DNA of 64,000 nucleotides from Enterococcus casseliflavus NBRC 100478 (GCF_001544095.1 NZ_BCPT01000010.1:80285-144284), one strand, 5' to 3'; positions 7,743 through 17,258 are shown, numbered from the stretch's first letter. Program-made: numbers and translations. Notes: generated by a model not told the origin, from the letters alone.

Positions 7743-8805
7743 TTTTTTTCTTTCGTCGGTACCATAAAAGCAGCAGCAAGGCGAGTAGTAGCAACAGTCC
7801 GCCGATCAAGAAATAAAGCCATGTGTAATCTGTTTCGATCGTCACATCCTTCTTATTAAGATCACGTGCGACCTCTCCAGTCACTGTAAATTCTTTTTCG
7901 AAGGTCCATTTATAGAGATAGCTTTCTTCTTCGCCTTCTTCATTTTCAATTTTGTATTGCCCTTCATCGCTTTTTCCACCATAAGCAACGGAAGTCAACA
8001 CGTAGGTCCCTGCTTCTAAACGTTGTCCTTCTAAAGAGATTGGGTACGAGAAGTTGGAATTAGGTGCCATTTGCATTCGTGAGGTATCCGAAGAATACAT
8101 GACGTCGCTATCACCTTTTTTCTTCACTTCATTGATCAGGCGTAATGAATTCAAGTAAGCTGCTTCAGGATTTTGAAGAGTGACATTGATAGTACTTCGG
8201 GCGTTGACTTGACCTGGTCCAACATCCAGCAGTTTTAGATCCGGTGAAACTTCTGTTGTGTTTTGTCGCAGTAAAATCGCAACGACATAGGCATACTCAT
8301 TCTTGATAGCTAACCCTTGCTCTTCTTCACTGTCAGCAGTATCGGCTTCCTCTGTCGTCTCTTTTAAGGTCAATCCGCCTGCGATGACCCCTTCAAAGGA
8401 TTCTGAAGGCATGGTGATCTTTAAGGGCAAGGTGATTTGGGATTGTTTGGGGATCGTGATCTCTTCATCCACTTCAATCAAATCAGCCATATCATAAGGC
8501 AAGGTTTCGTCCGCTTCGATGTCATTTTCGCCATATTCCACGACTCCGTTTAAGTTTGTGGTAGCTGAAGCGATCACTGGCGCGATGACGACCTCTTGAT
8601 CGGTGTCATTACGCAATTGAACTTCAACGGTTTGTACCGCACCCGGCGCCATTTTCAAGTCAAAATAAGTTTTTTCTTTATCGATTTGATTTTCTGGAAT
8701 TACGGGATTGACGGCAAAGTTAAATTCAGAAGCGGTTCCTATCGTTGGTACAAAAAAGAAAATACTTGCGAATAGGAGCGCCAAAAGCTGGTTGATTTTT
8801 TTCAT
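7723..8805 (-). CDS. DUF916/DUF3324 WxL-interacting membrane protein (CscA-type)
   Basis: The protein has 360 residues: a signal peptide (1-25), a DUF916-type Ig-like domain (about 28-150, with FAVNPVIPENQ and LKMAPGAVQTVEVQLRND), a DUF3324-type domain (about 165-310), then a transmembrane helix (about 329-350) and a basic tail YRRKKKNE. The family is the constant partner of WxL proteins. In studied homologues the extracellular part binds peptidoglycan and WxL domains, so it would tether the complex between membrane and wall. It lies between the third small WxL gene and the sortase. Confidence is high because both the domain layout and the neighbours fit. Confidence 0.92.
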   Translation of the reverse strand: MKKINQLLALLFASIFFFVPTIGTASEFNFAVNPVIPENQIDKEKTYFDLKMAPGAVQTVEVQLRNDTDQEVVIAPVIASATTNLNGVVEYGENDIEADETLPYDMADLIEVDEEITIPKQSQITLPLKITMPSESFEGVIAGGLTLKETTEEADTADSEEEQGLAIKNEYAYVVAILLRQNTTEVSPDLKLLDVGPGQVNARSTINVTLQNPEAAYLNSLRLINEVKKKGDSDVMYSSDTSRMQMAPNSNFSYPISLEGQRLEAGTYVLTSVAYGGKSDEGQYKIENEEGEEESYLYKWTFEKEFTVTGEVARDLNKKDVTIETDYTWLYFLIGGLLLLLALLLLLWYRRKKKNETDEA

Positions 8806-8872
8806 GATGGATGTCCCTTCTTTCTATGTATTCTCCTTAAACCACGAAAGGGTTCAAGGAGAAAGCTGGTAC

Positions 8873-9613
8873 TTATGGGTTTGTTGGTGTGTCTGTCAGT
8901 AACCAAGTAAACGTAGTGTTGTATTGGCTGGCATATTTTGTCGTTGAGCCTGGAACTTCCAACTCAATGCTATCCATAGCTGCAGCTAAACTATCGCCCC
9001 AGCTCATTAGATAGGTCCCTGCCCCTTCGCCATCTTGGGCACTCATCACTAAGGATTGGGCACCATTTGGATTCAATGTGATCGTTGAACTCACATTTGA
9101 TGGTTTTGGTGACAAGGAAGGTGTTACTACAGTTCCCTTCGTCAAGCGAATTTGCGCGGCGGTCAATTCTTGATCTTCTGCTGTTTTGAACTGACCATTT
9201 TGGCGAACATTCAATGTCCAACCGCTCTCTGTTCCCCGATTGTCTGTCACTTGGACAAAATTTGGTCCTTCTTGATTCACATTTGCTGAATCTACGTATT
9301 TTTGGGTTTCCGCATGGTAGATCTCTGTTTTTGAGGTGATTTTTTGCGTACCAAAGTAAAGGCTTGAAGCAAAATCAATCGATAACGGTCCGTTGGTTCC
9401 TGGATTTGGTCCATCTGGGTCCGTTGGGTCAACTGGTTTGATCGGATTTTCTGGATCTGGGTCTGTTGGACTGATTGGATTGGTTGGGTCTGTATTTGGT
9501 TCAAAAGTGATCTGTCCGTTTGAATTGTATTCTGCGCTGTCCGCTGCTTGTGCCAGCACAGGAGCAGCGAAGCTTAGCCCTAATACTGAGAGAAATGCTA
9601 GTGTTTTTTTCAT
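8873..9613 (-). CDS. Small WxL-domain surface protein 1
   Basis: The protein has 246 residues from the ATG preceded by AAGGAG (7-base spacing); an in-frame start 16 codons upstream has no ribosome binding site. Signal peptide 1-22, short mature N-terminus with YNSNGQITFEPN, Asn/Asp-Pro-rich linker (about 40-75), then a WxL domain starting at PLSIDFASS with the two signature motifs WTL (132-134) and WLL (237-239). WxL domains attach non-covalently to peptidoglycan. It is the third of three tandem paralogues and shares the linker and the VQVTDNRGT segment with the next two. Confidence 0.93.
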   Translation of the reverse strand: MKKTLAFLSVLGLSFAAPVLAQAADSAEYNSNGQITFEPNTDPTNPISPTDPDPENPIKPVDPTDPDGPNPGTNGPLSIDFASSLYFGTQKITSKTEIYHAETQKYVDSANVNQEGPNFVQVTDNRGTESGWTLNVRQNGQFKTAEDQELTAAQIRLTKGTVVTPSLSPKPSNVSSTITLNPNGAQSLVMSAQDGEGAGTYLMSWGDSLAAAMDSIELEVPGSTTKYASQYNTTFTWLLTDTPTNP

Positions 9614-9624
9614 GTCTATACTCC

Positions 9625-10425
9625 TTATCCTTCCGTTCCTGGTGTATCTGATAATACCCAAGTTAGTGTAGTCGTGTAGCTAACGGCATCTTTTGGTGTG
9701 CTGCCGGGTACAGAAAGTGCGACTGCTTTGGTAACATCTGCTTGTACTTCTTGGCCATCCTTATCTATTTCAGTGACCGTCTCAACGCTTCCCCAAGCGT
9801 TGACCCATGTTCCAGCACCCGTTTGATTTGCTGCGGTCATCACCACTGATTCAGCACCTGCTGCATCCAATGTGATCGTCGCTTCTGCCACTGGAGCAGT
9901 AACGCCGATCGCATTTGATTTAACGGCAGGACTTGTTAGGGTAATGACAGAACCAGTCAATTCTTGATTCAACGTCGATTCGTTTTTGAATTGACCATTT
10001 TGCTTCACAGACAACCGCCAACCAGCATTACTACCGCGATTATCCGTTACTTGAACATAATTGGCAGTTTTTAATGTAGAAACTGTGTCATCGTCATTCA
10101 AATACCCTTGTGCTCGTGCATAATAGACTTCGTTTTTATTGGAGATTTTATTGACACCAAAATCTAAGCTAGAGGCATAATCGATCGATAATGGTCCATT
10201 CGTTCCAGGGTTTGGTCCATCTGGATCGGTTGGATCCACAGGATTGACTGGGTTTTCTGGATCTGGATTTTCTGGATTGACTGGGTTCGTCGGATCGGTA
10301 TTTGGAATAAAATCAACCGCCCCATTTGAGGTGTAAGAAGCCGCTTCAGCTGCTGAAACCTCAGTTGCTGCACTCGCTGCTGCCAATACGGCAAGACTTA
10401 AAAAGACCCATGCTGTTTTTTTCAT
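9625..10425 (-). CDS. Small WxL-domain surface protein 2
   Basis: The protein has 266 residues: signal peptide (1-25), a mature start with YTSNGAVDFIPN, a linker of NP/DP repeats (about 42-75) and a WxL domain from PLSIDYASS with WRL (136-138) and WVL (256-258). It differs from its neighbours by an acidic insert (TEIDKDGQEVQAD, about 208-221). The stop lies 12 bases before the ATG of the next WxL gene, in a shared operon. The linker and first half of the WxL domain are close to those of the flanking paralogues, which points to tandem duplication. Confidence 0.93.
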   Translation of the reverse strand: MKKTAWVFLSLAVLAAASAATEVSAAEAASYTSNGAVDFIPNTDPTNPVNPENPDPENPVNPVDPTDPDGPNPGTNGPLSIDYASSLDFGVNKISNKNEVYYARAQGYLNDDDTVSTLKTANYVQVTDNRGSNAGWRLSVKQNGQFKNESTLNQELTGSVITLTSPAVKSNAIGVTAPVAEATITLDAAGAESVVMTAANQTGAGTWVNAWGSVETVTEIDKDGQEVQADVTKAVALSVPGSTPKDAVSYTTTLTWVLSDTPGTEG

Positions 10426-10470
10426 TTCTATTTGACACTCCTTTATCTGTTTTACTGAAAATCAGTGATT

Positions 10471-11184
10471 TTAATTGCTTTCAGGGACATTCTTTAAATT
10501 CCAAGTCAATGTCGTCCGATACTCTTTCGCTAATTTTACGGAACTGCCTGGTACATTTAATTTTACTGCCGTTGACCCTTCCGTTGCATCGTTCCCAAAC
10601 TTGTAGATCCAAGTGCCCATTCCTTTTCCGACAGGTGCGTTGACCAATGTGATTTCACTATCGGGTACAAAGGTATGACTTGCCGTAACCGTTGGTGCAT
10701 ACTGCATATCGGTGACCGAAGTTGCTGCACCTGAGGCGATCGATAATGAAGCCCCGACTAGTTCTTCGTCATCAGCCGTTTTGAATTGTCCGTTTTGCAC
10801 AACGCTCAATGACCAGCCTTCTTGCGTTCCTCGTTTATCTGTTACTTGCACATAGTTTGGTCCAGCAGCGCCAGCTGTGAACTCTTGCAGCTGTGCGTAA
10901 TAATCTTTTGTTTCGGAAGTGATCAATTGGTTGCCAAATTGAAAGCTTGAAGCAAAATCGATCGATAATGGTCCAGCTGTTCCAGGGTTTGGTCCATCTG
11001 GATCGGTTGGATCGACGGGATCCACCGGTTTTTCTGGATCGGTCGGATCAACTGGATTGGTTGGATTCGGGTCCGCTTCAAAAGTGATTGCTCCATTTGA
11101 GGTGTATTCAGCGGCATTAACGGTTGTTGGTAACAGAGCAGTGCTCATCAATAGAATGCCTGCCGTCAAGAAAAGTTTTTTCAT
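10471..11184 (-). CDS. Small WxL-domain surface protein 3
   Basis: The protein has 237 residues: signal peptide (1-24), a mature start with YTSNGAITFEAD, a linker of PTNPVDPTDPEKP type (about 38-68) and a WxL domain with WSL (124-126) and WNL (228-230). The ATG follows AAAAGGAGA at good spacing but lies 68 bases inside the end of the LPxTG gene, in another frame. The signal peptide is therefore encoded over the cytoplasmic tail of the upstream product. It is the first of three paralogues in transcription order. Confidence 0.92.
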   Translation of the reverse strand: MKKLFLTAGILLMSTALLPTTVNAAEYTSNGAITFEADPNPTNPVDPTDPEKPVDPVDPTDPDGPNPGTAGPLSIDFASSFQFGNQLITSETKDYYAQLQEFTAGAAGPNYVQVTDKRGTQEGWSLSVVQNGQFKTADDEELVGASLSIASGAATSVTDMQYAPTVTASHTFVPDSEITLVNAPVGKGMGTWIYKFGNDATEGSTAVKLNVPGSSVKLAKEYRTTLTWNLKNVPESN

Positions 11185-11485
11185 TTTTTGTTCTCCTTTT
11201 GATTAAAATGATTCCTGCTGCCAACAAAACGACAAGACCACTGCTTTGATAGCTATTAAAGTGATCCGACCCTGTTGCCGGCAGAATGTTGTTGCCTTTT
11301 TGATTTACTTGTTTATTCCCTGGATGTTCTTTTACGGGCTCTTCTGGCTCCTCAACTGGTTCTTCATAGACACCGAAAAAGGAAGTAATGCCATTGCTGT
11401 CATAGGCACCTGCTTCGGCTGCTGAAACGAGCTGAGGAAACATTAATAGACAGCCAGCAATAATACCGATCATGATTTTTTTCAT
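11117..11485 (-). CDS. Small LPxTG-anchored protein (CscD-type)
   Basis: The protein has 122 residues: signal peptide (1-23), a short mature part sharing AYDSNGITSFFG with the start of the WxL proteins, an acidic PEEPVEEPEEP spacer (about 41-56) and a sortase signal LPATG (68-72). A hydrophobic stretch (about 83-95) and KRR follow. Small LPxTG proteins are a regular member of csc clusters and would be joined to the wall by the sortase of this operon. The tail after KRR is unusually long (about 24 residues) because the frame runs 68 bases into the next gene before its stop. The extension may come from loss of an original stop. Confidence 0.82.
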   Translation of the reverse strand: MKKIMIGIIAGCLLMFPQLVSAAEAGAYDSNGITSFFGVYEEPVEEPEEPVKEHPGNKQVNQKGNNILPATGSDHFNSYQSSGLVVLLAAGIILIKRRTKNEKTFLDGRHSIDEHCSVTNNR

Positions 11486-11499
11486 TTATTTTCCTGCCT

Positions 11500-14400
11500 T
11501 TATGGGTTGCCAGGTGCCGAAACTAGCTGCCAGCTCAAGGTTCCTTGATAGTCCCCGACTTTTTGCTGTTCGACTGGAACGGTAAGCTTGATTCCTTCAT
11601 TCTGACTTTCGCCCCAGTGCTGATTCACGACGTATGTGCCATTTTCTGTCAATTCCGTTTCCTCGATGATCATTTCCCCACTGGTTATCATCTGTTCTTG
11701 ACCGTTTGTCACAAAGCGGAAGACATCGGTTAATTGATCTGTCCCATCCGTTAATGGCTGTTGCTCTTTGACCGTCAAGCGCCATGGACTCCGTTCGGAC
11801 CCTCTCGTATCTTTCACTGCTAGCTCGCCTGTGATCGTTGGCCAATAATCTTGTGTTTCTGTGGCAACTTTCTGCTGCCCAAAATCAAAGTCTGTTGGCA
11901 CACTGCTTAAAATAAGCTCGCCGGCAACTGCGACATTGACGACTTTTTCTGCCCGTTGACTGCCTGCTTCATAATGGTAAGCCGTTGACACATTTTTCAA
12001 CAGCTCAGCTTCCGTTGCTTGCTGGATCGCGGCAAAAGCTTGCGGATCGACAGTCGGTGGTACATTTGCCCGATTATCTGCAAAAATCGTGGTTGCTTGG
12101 GTATAGTCTGCCAAAGCGGCTTCATCTGTCAGTGCCGTTGCTTCCGGTAAGGTCAAACGGACATCTTTTGCATAGATGGCAAATTGTCGGTCGTCAGAAA
12201 TGACACTTTCATTTTTGACCACCACCAGATTCACGGTAGTTTCTGCCTGATTCTGATCGTTTTCCCCTACGGAAAAAGTGATCGCTTGTTTGCGATAGAC
12301 CGCTGTTTCTAACGGTTCTTGAATCGCAGCTAAGACCTCATCTGTCAGCGTATCCTTAAAGAAAGGACGCCCACTAGCTTCGAGATAAGTCACAGCTTGT
12401 TCTTTGGTCAGCGATTGTGCCTCTTGTTCTGTAAGGATCACATTGCGGGCTTGGACTTCCGCCTTATTTGAGTAGCGGACACTGATATCGTAACTATACT
12501 CCCCATCAGGACTCGTCCAATCAACTGGCTCTGAATCTGGTTGTTCCGTCAACTGCTGATCCGTGCTATCCAGCTTGCTGGATTTGATTTGACCCCCATA
12601 GACCCATGAACCGGACGTTTGGGTTTCTGGTGTGAACGTCAATGTTGGCAATTCCGCTACCGTGTAGGGAATCAATAAACGCCCTTTTTGCACCTGTGTC
12701 CCCGCCTGCTCAGTTCCCCATGCTTGCAAAGTCAACGGCGTATTGTTCTCTTTGACTGCCGTTACATTGTGACTAATGGCACCGATCCCATTCGCGACTC
12801 CGGGTGTTTCGACTTCGTAGTTAATGATCGAACCTGGTATTGCAATACCGTACCCGTTGGCTGCATTGGTCACATCGTTGTCCCCGATGAAGGTTTTCCC
12901 AGTCGCTTTTTCGATCCCGCTGAAATTGATTGGCGTGATTGCTGCAGCATTAGCAGCAGTTGGATTTATGGTCAGTACTTGATAGGCACTAACCGCACCA
13001 AACCACGTTCCTTGACTGTTGACTCGAGAACCTGCATCATTGGTCGTCGTTTTCAGCCACGTTAAGTGATCTTTGTCCGTATCTGGTGTAGCGAAATCTG
13101 AAAGATTGATTCGCCCCGTTCCCGGCGGCGACTCGATCGTCCCTTTGTCTTCTACCGTTAACTTCGCTCCTGAAATCAAATTCATTGCGGAAGAAATCCC
13201 GATACCAGTATCTTTGGAAAGATGGATGTCACCGAACTGATGATAGGTCGTTGCGTGATTGGCAGCAGTCGCTGAACGGCCATTTTTGATGTCTCCCCCA
13301 TTGGCCATCAGCTTGATGCCGTTTGTCACATTCAATTCGGTAAAGTTGACGATCCCCAGACCTGTCACAGCGATCGGGTCGGTTTGATAAGAAGCTGTCC
13401 CATCGACATTTTCACCAAAGTTCATCTTCACTTGATTACTGCTGTTGGCTACGATCGTGTTCGTAAAGTTATCTGACGCGTTTCCGCCTGAGATCCCATT
13501 GATACTTTTGGCTCCTTGAAGTCGCATCTCGACATCTCTTAAAATTTGATTGGAAGAAATATTGGAATAATACGTGGTGTATAAATTCCCGATACTTGAT
13601 CCTTCCGCCTGGATATTCATATAAATTTTGCCGCTTCTCGTATTGCTAGCAGTCCGTCCGCCATCACCATAGATCGTTGCCCCATTCAGCGCATCTGACC
13701 CCGGCTTTGTGTAAATGTTCAATGTAATCGTATTGGAGCTGTCGGTCCCAACGATATTTGTACTGTTAAACGGATTACCGCCTGAGATGTTCGTTCCAGA
13801 AGGAAGCTTGAATTCTCCATCATAGTTTCTTAAATCGATTGTTAATTGTGCATCCCCTATCAGCGATCCTGCATTCGTGATTCCCCCGGAAAAAGCACTT
13901 GGACCTGTCCGAGGTGTTCCAGAAAAATCTCCGCCGTAAATTCGATTATCAGAATTACCATTGATCGTGTGTCCTGAAAAATACCCATACGAGGCACCCA
14001 TTGAGGCATTGATGATACCATCATGAACAGTGACTGAAACGTCCCCTGTAATTTTGGCATCACCCCAACCACCACCACTGAGAAACCAGTCAACTTGACC
14101 GTAATTTACTTCAGCATGTGAATCACCGAATACACGTTTCCCGGTATATCCTGCACCTTCTAACGTATCAACGATCCCACCATTCAAGATGTTTGACGTG
14201 TTTCCTTCGATGATCCCTGAAAAGCCACCGCCATAGGTCCAACGAGCAACTACATTGTTTAAGACTGTTTTTGTATCCCCATAAATATAAAGATTGGTTG
14301 CTTGTACACCATTGGTACCGCCTCCGCCTACGATATCAAACGTTCCGACACCATTCGCACGTGAATTCAAGCTGTTTGAATAGGCCACACCATTTTTATA

Positions 14401-16380
14401 GGACCGTCCTCCATAACTATAGACAAATCCAGGACCACCAACCGTTCGGGAATCATTTAATACCCCTACTTCAACAGTTGTGTTGCCATCAATAAAACCG
14501 CCGTACCCAGCTGCCCGCGTATAGGATAAGTTGTCTCCCCCATAACTGACACAGCCTTCTAGGATTTTCGTCGTAATATCTCCGTATACCTTAAAGCGAG
14601 CTGTGGTTTCAGCGTAAGCCCGACGATCATCAGGTGTCATCGCGTCATACACACTATCGGATCCAGTTTGTAGACTGGTAACACTCACGTCCATTCCTGC
14701 TCCACCATCGACACGATTGAAAGACCCTTGATTGTAGTCTCCTGCTTTAATCGTATTTTTAATACTCCCAGTAATCGTTCCATTGGTTCGATTGGCGCCA
14801 ATAAAATAGGCCGCTCCTGTAGAATAGGCGCTAGTGTCTACTTGGTTCGTAATGGCCGGTTGCTCTCGTGTCAGTCCAATATTTCCTTCTCTGGAACCAC
14901 CATAATAATTCAATCCTGTGCCGGTCCAACCACCCACTCCTGTGAGAGTATTGTTGACTGTTCCACCAATGTTGCCGTATTGAACACCGCCATAGTAGGT
15001 TCCTAAACGGAAATTGGTGTTCGTTGTTTGAAAGACTGTTGCGACATTACCAGTAACATTGGCTGTATTTGAAGTAGTGGTTCCGACACCGCCCCCATAA
15101 TAATTACTTAAGGTCCCATTCAAACGATTGATCGTGACACTGGTATTCCCATCAATCGTACCGATATTGGCACCTCCAGCGATCGTACTGATATTACCTA
15201 CTGTATTATTTACGACAATCGCTGTATTCCCGGTCAATGTACCACCGTTTTGATTCCCTCCATAAATATTCCAAGTTCCTGAACCTGTCGCATTCAATGT
15301 GATCGTTGGGTTTCCCGAAAGGTCGCCATTGTTGCTTCCCCCATAAATCGCAAGACCATTCCCGGTGGACCCACCGTTCAATGAAAGGCTATACCCATTC
15401 ATGTACATCCTCGTACCACTATAGTTGAGGTTTCGAATCACTACATCAGAACCGAAGTAAATGTCCGCGCCAAGTGCAACCGTGCGACTCCCAGTGGTCA
15501 ACGTTGTTGCATCTGTGATGGGATCATCACTATGCCCTGTGATGATCAAGCGGCTGACTTTTCCTTGTAGCGCATAAAAAGTCATGTTCGTATTATCGAC
15601 TGTGGCTGGAATCGTCTTTGAAGTCAGATTCGTTGGCAGTGATAGCGATCCACCCGAGCCAACATACAAAGCAAATTCTTGGCCATTGCCGTTTTGATAC
15701 ATATCAAACAACGCTTGACGAATGCCTTCAGCACTATTGGTGTATTCCGCATATGCTGATCCATCTCCAGCTGGGCTTGGTACAGCGATCACTTTCGTTT
15801 TATCGGCTTCTGCAATGATCTCTTTGATCGATTGCTCTGCCAACGAGATGTCCGCCGCTCTTGCCTTAACCGTCGGTTTAAAAACAGCAGTCAAGGTTTG
15901 GTTCTCCGTGAGAATCAATTCGGTCAACGCTTGACTTGTATAGACCGTGCCATCTAACGACCAGCCTTCAAAAGCAGTATCATCTTCAAAAACTGGCAAC
16001 TCACTTTCTTTTAGTGCTTCCCCTTTGTTTTTGCTGATCTTAGTGCGGGTTTCCCCGGTAGCAAATAGATGCTCCGTGTCTGTCAGAAAGGTCACCTGTA
16101 CTTCTTCTGCAGCTTCCGATGAAGCTTCTGTTTTAGATGAAGCTGTGTCAGTGGCTCCTGTAGACGAATCTGTCGAAGCAGGTTCACTAGATGCTTGCAC
16201 TTCAGTTTCGTTCGTCTCTTCCAGACTGTCGATCGATGAAACGACAGGGTCAGAAGAAGACATACTTTGTTCTTCACTTGTTTTTGTAACACTTTCGGCT
16301 TGTGCCACTACCATTGCATATGAAAAACACGGACCTGATGTTAGTAGAAAAACAAGTAAAGTTGTTAAAAACCGTTTCAC
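11500..16380 (-). CDS. Giant WxL surface protein with beta-helix-like repeats
   Basis: The protein has 1626 residues and starts at a GTG preceded by TAGGAGGG. Signal peptide (about 1-28), a Ser/Thr/Glu-rich stalk (to about 90), a domain resembling the Listeria/Flg_new B-repeat fold (about 92-168, ending LTAVFKP), then some 850 residues of Gly/Asn/Thr-rich sequence. Recurring units of the type YGG-N-G-I-GNTSVTIN-G predict a parallel beta-helix, as in adhesins. Ig-like/bacterial adhesin-type segments follow (about 1250-1480), then a C-terminal WxL domain with WRL (W1533) and WQL (W1617). It is the first gene of the operon and probably the main displayed adhesin of the complex. Its ligand is unknown. 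Confidence 0.88.
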   Translation of the reverse strand: MKRFLTTLLVFLLTSGPCFSYAMVVAQAESVTKTSEEQSMSSSDPVVSSIDSLEETNETEVQASSEPASTDSSTGATDTASSKTEASSEAAEEVQVTFLTDTEHLFATGETRTKISKNKGEALKESELPVFEDDTAFEGWSLDGTVYTSQALTELILTENQTLTAVFKPTVKARAADISLAEQSIKEIIAEADKTKVIAVPSPAGDGSAYAEYTNSAEGIRQALFDMYQNGNGQEFALYVGSGGSLSLPTNLTSKTIPATVDNTNMTFYALQGKVSRLIITGHSDDPITDATTLTTGSRTVALGADIYFGSDVVIRNLNYSGTRMYMNGYSLSLNGGSTGNGLAIYGGSNNGDLSGNPTITLNATGSGTWNIYGGNQNGGTLTGNTAIVVNNTVGNISTIAGGANIGTIDGNTSVTINRLNGTLSNYYGGGVGTTTSNTANVTGNVATVFQTTNTNFRLGTYYGGVQYGNIGGTVNNTLTGVGGWTGTGLNYYGGSREGNIGLTREQPAITNQVDTSAYSTGAAYFIGANRTNGTITGSIKNTIKAGDYNQGSFNRVDGGAGMDVSVTSLQTGSDSVYDAMTPDDRRAYAETTARFKVYGDITTKILEGCVSYGGDNLSYTRAAGYGGFIDGNTTVEVGVLNDSRTVGGPGFVYSYGGRSYKNGVAYSNSLNSRANGVGTFDIVGGGGTNGVQATNLYIYGDTKTVLNNVVARWTYGGGFSGIIEGNTSNILNGGIVDTLEGAGYTGKRVFGDSHAEVNYGQVDWFLSGGGWGDAKITGDVSVTVHDGIINASMGASYGYFSGHTINGNSDNRIYGGDFSGTPRTGPSAFSGGITNAGSLIGDAQLTIDLRNYDGEFKLPSGTNISGGNPFNSTNIVGTDSSNTITLNIYTKPGSDALNGATIYGDGGRTASNTRSGKIYMNIQAEGSSIGNLYTTYYSNISSNQILRDVEMRLQGAKSINGISGGNASDNFTNTIVANSSNQVKMNFGENVDGTASYQTDPIAVTGLGIVNFTELNVTNGIKLMANGGDIKNGRSATAANHATTYHQFGDIHLSKDTGIGISSAMNLISGAKLTVEDKGTIESPPGTGRINLSDFATPDTDKDHLTWLKTTTNDAGSRVNSQGTWFGAVSAYQVLTINPTAANAAAITPINFSGIEKATGKTFIGDNDVTNAANGYGIAIPGSIINYEVETPGVANGIGAISHNVTAVKENNTPLTLQAWGTEQAGTQVQKGRLLIPYTVAELPTLTFTPETQTSGSWVYGGQIKSSKLDSTDQQLTEQPDSEPVDWTSPDGEYSYDISVRYSNKAEVQARNVILTEQEAQSLTKEQAVTYLEASGRPFFKDTLTDEVLAAIQEPLETAVYRKQAITFSVGENDQNQAETTVNLVVVKNESVISDDRQFAIYAKDVRLTLPEATALTDEAALADYTQATTIFADNRANVPPTVDPQAFAAIQQATEAELLKNVSTAYHYEAGSQRAEKVVNVAVAGELILSSVPTDFDFGQQKVATETQDYWPTITGELAVKDTRGSERSPWRLTVKEQQPLTDGTDQLTDVFRFVTNGQEQMITSGEMIIEETELTENGTYVVNQHWGESQNEGIKLTVPVEQQKVGDYQGTLSWQLVSAPGNP

Positions 16381-16468
16381 TTTATCCCTCCTATCTTAAA
16401 AAAATAAACGTATCGCGCAGTGCACGCCCTGTGTTACAACTCTTAGTTTAGCGAGTTGGCGAAAGAGA

Positions 16469-16496
16469 ATTATAATTCTTTTTTTCTTCCATTCAA
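16469..16496 (-). promoter_or_regulatory. Promoter of the WxL operon
   Basis: On the minus strand TTGAAT (16496-16491) and TATAAT (16474-16469) are 16 bases apart. Transcription would start near 16461, leaving an ~80-base leader before the GTG at 16380. The -10 lies in the palindrome AGAATTATAATTCT, a possible regulator site. Confidence 0.6.
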
Positions 16497-16964
16497 AATT
16501 ATGATTATAATTGATTTTTCATAATTCCGATTTTTGTAACTTCCACATCTTAGAGCTATCTGTTACTCATCGATTGAAAAAAAGCGCAAATTATCAGGAT
16601 GAATCATCGATTCTTTTCAAAAAACTGCTTTTCTCTTTCATAAATCATACAAAAAACGAGGGATAAATCAACACTCATAATTAAATTAGAATGAGAAAAA
16701 TAAATAAAAAGTTAGAATATTTGACAAAATTCAGCAGCACAAAACTCTTTTCTAACGACCTAAAATAATAAGTTAAAAGAACGCTTCCTATCTTCTGACT
16801 GTAGATAATGATAATGTTATAATCAAAAATGAATAAAAAACGTTATTTAAAAATTCCATTGCATATAAAATAACAAAATAAAAATTATTATTTTTTTTAT
16901 AAATTACTGATTTTGATAAAATAAGTAAAGTTATTTTTGAAATAACGCAAAAAAGAGACTGTGA

Positions 16965-17225
16965 CAAAAGCCCATAAAAGAAAGCCGCAAGAAACGCTCT
17001 ATAATTTATGGGACTGATGAGTCAAAATTGATTCTTCAGCCTCATTTTCATTTTCGGTATTAAAAAAAAATATCGTTCTCTAATATGATTAAATCACGAC
17101 AAAATAAACAAACTAAGAGGACGATAAGTGGTATGAATGATTCTATCAAATATGAATACAAAACAAGGAAAATAATATTCAAAAAAATCTGAGCTAGAAT
17201 GAGTTTCATCCTGCTCAGATTTATC
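16965..17225. mobile_element. Possible insertion-sequence remnant
   Basis: The stretch starts with GAGACTGTGACAAAAGCCC, a sequence type I associate with IS ends in enterococci, followed by an untranslated region. A short plus-strand ORF start (MNDSIKYEYKTRKIIF, from about 17133) stops after some 18 codons; its first residues resemble the N-terminus of ISL3-type transposases. A 10-bp hairpin (AAATCTGAGC / GCTCAGATTT, 17184-17223) follows. No second inverted repeat or target duplication was found. The rest of 16497-16964 is AT-rich with nothing recognisable. Confidence 0.3.
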
Positions 17226-17258
17226 TTTTTGCATATTAGCCTCTATTGAAAATAGCTA

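Noticed and set aside
15947..16399. A 150-codon plus-strand frame opposite the start of the giant WxL gene
   Set aside because: Antisense of a Ser/Thr/Glu-rich stalk, no ribosome binding site and it overlaps the real promoter-proximal signals.
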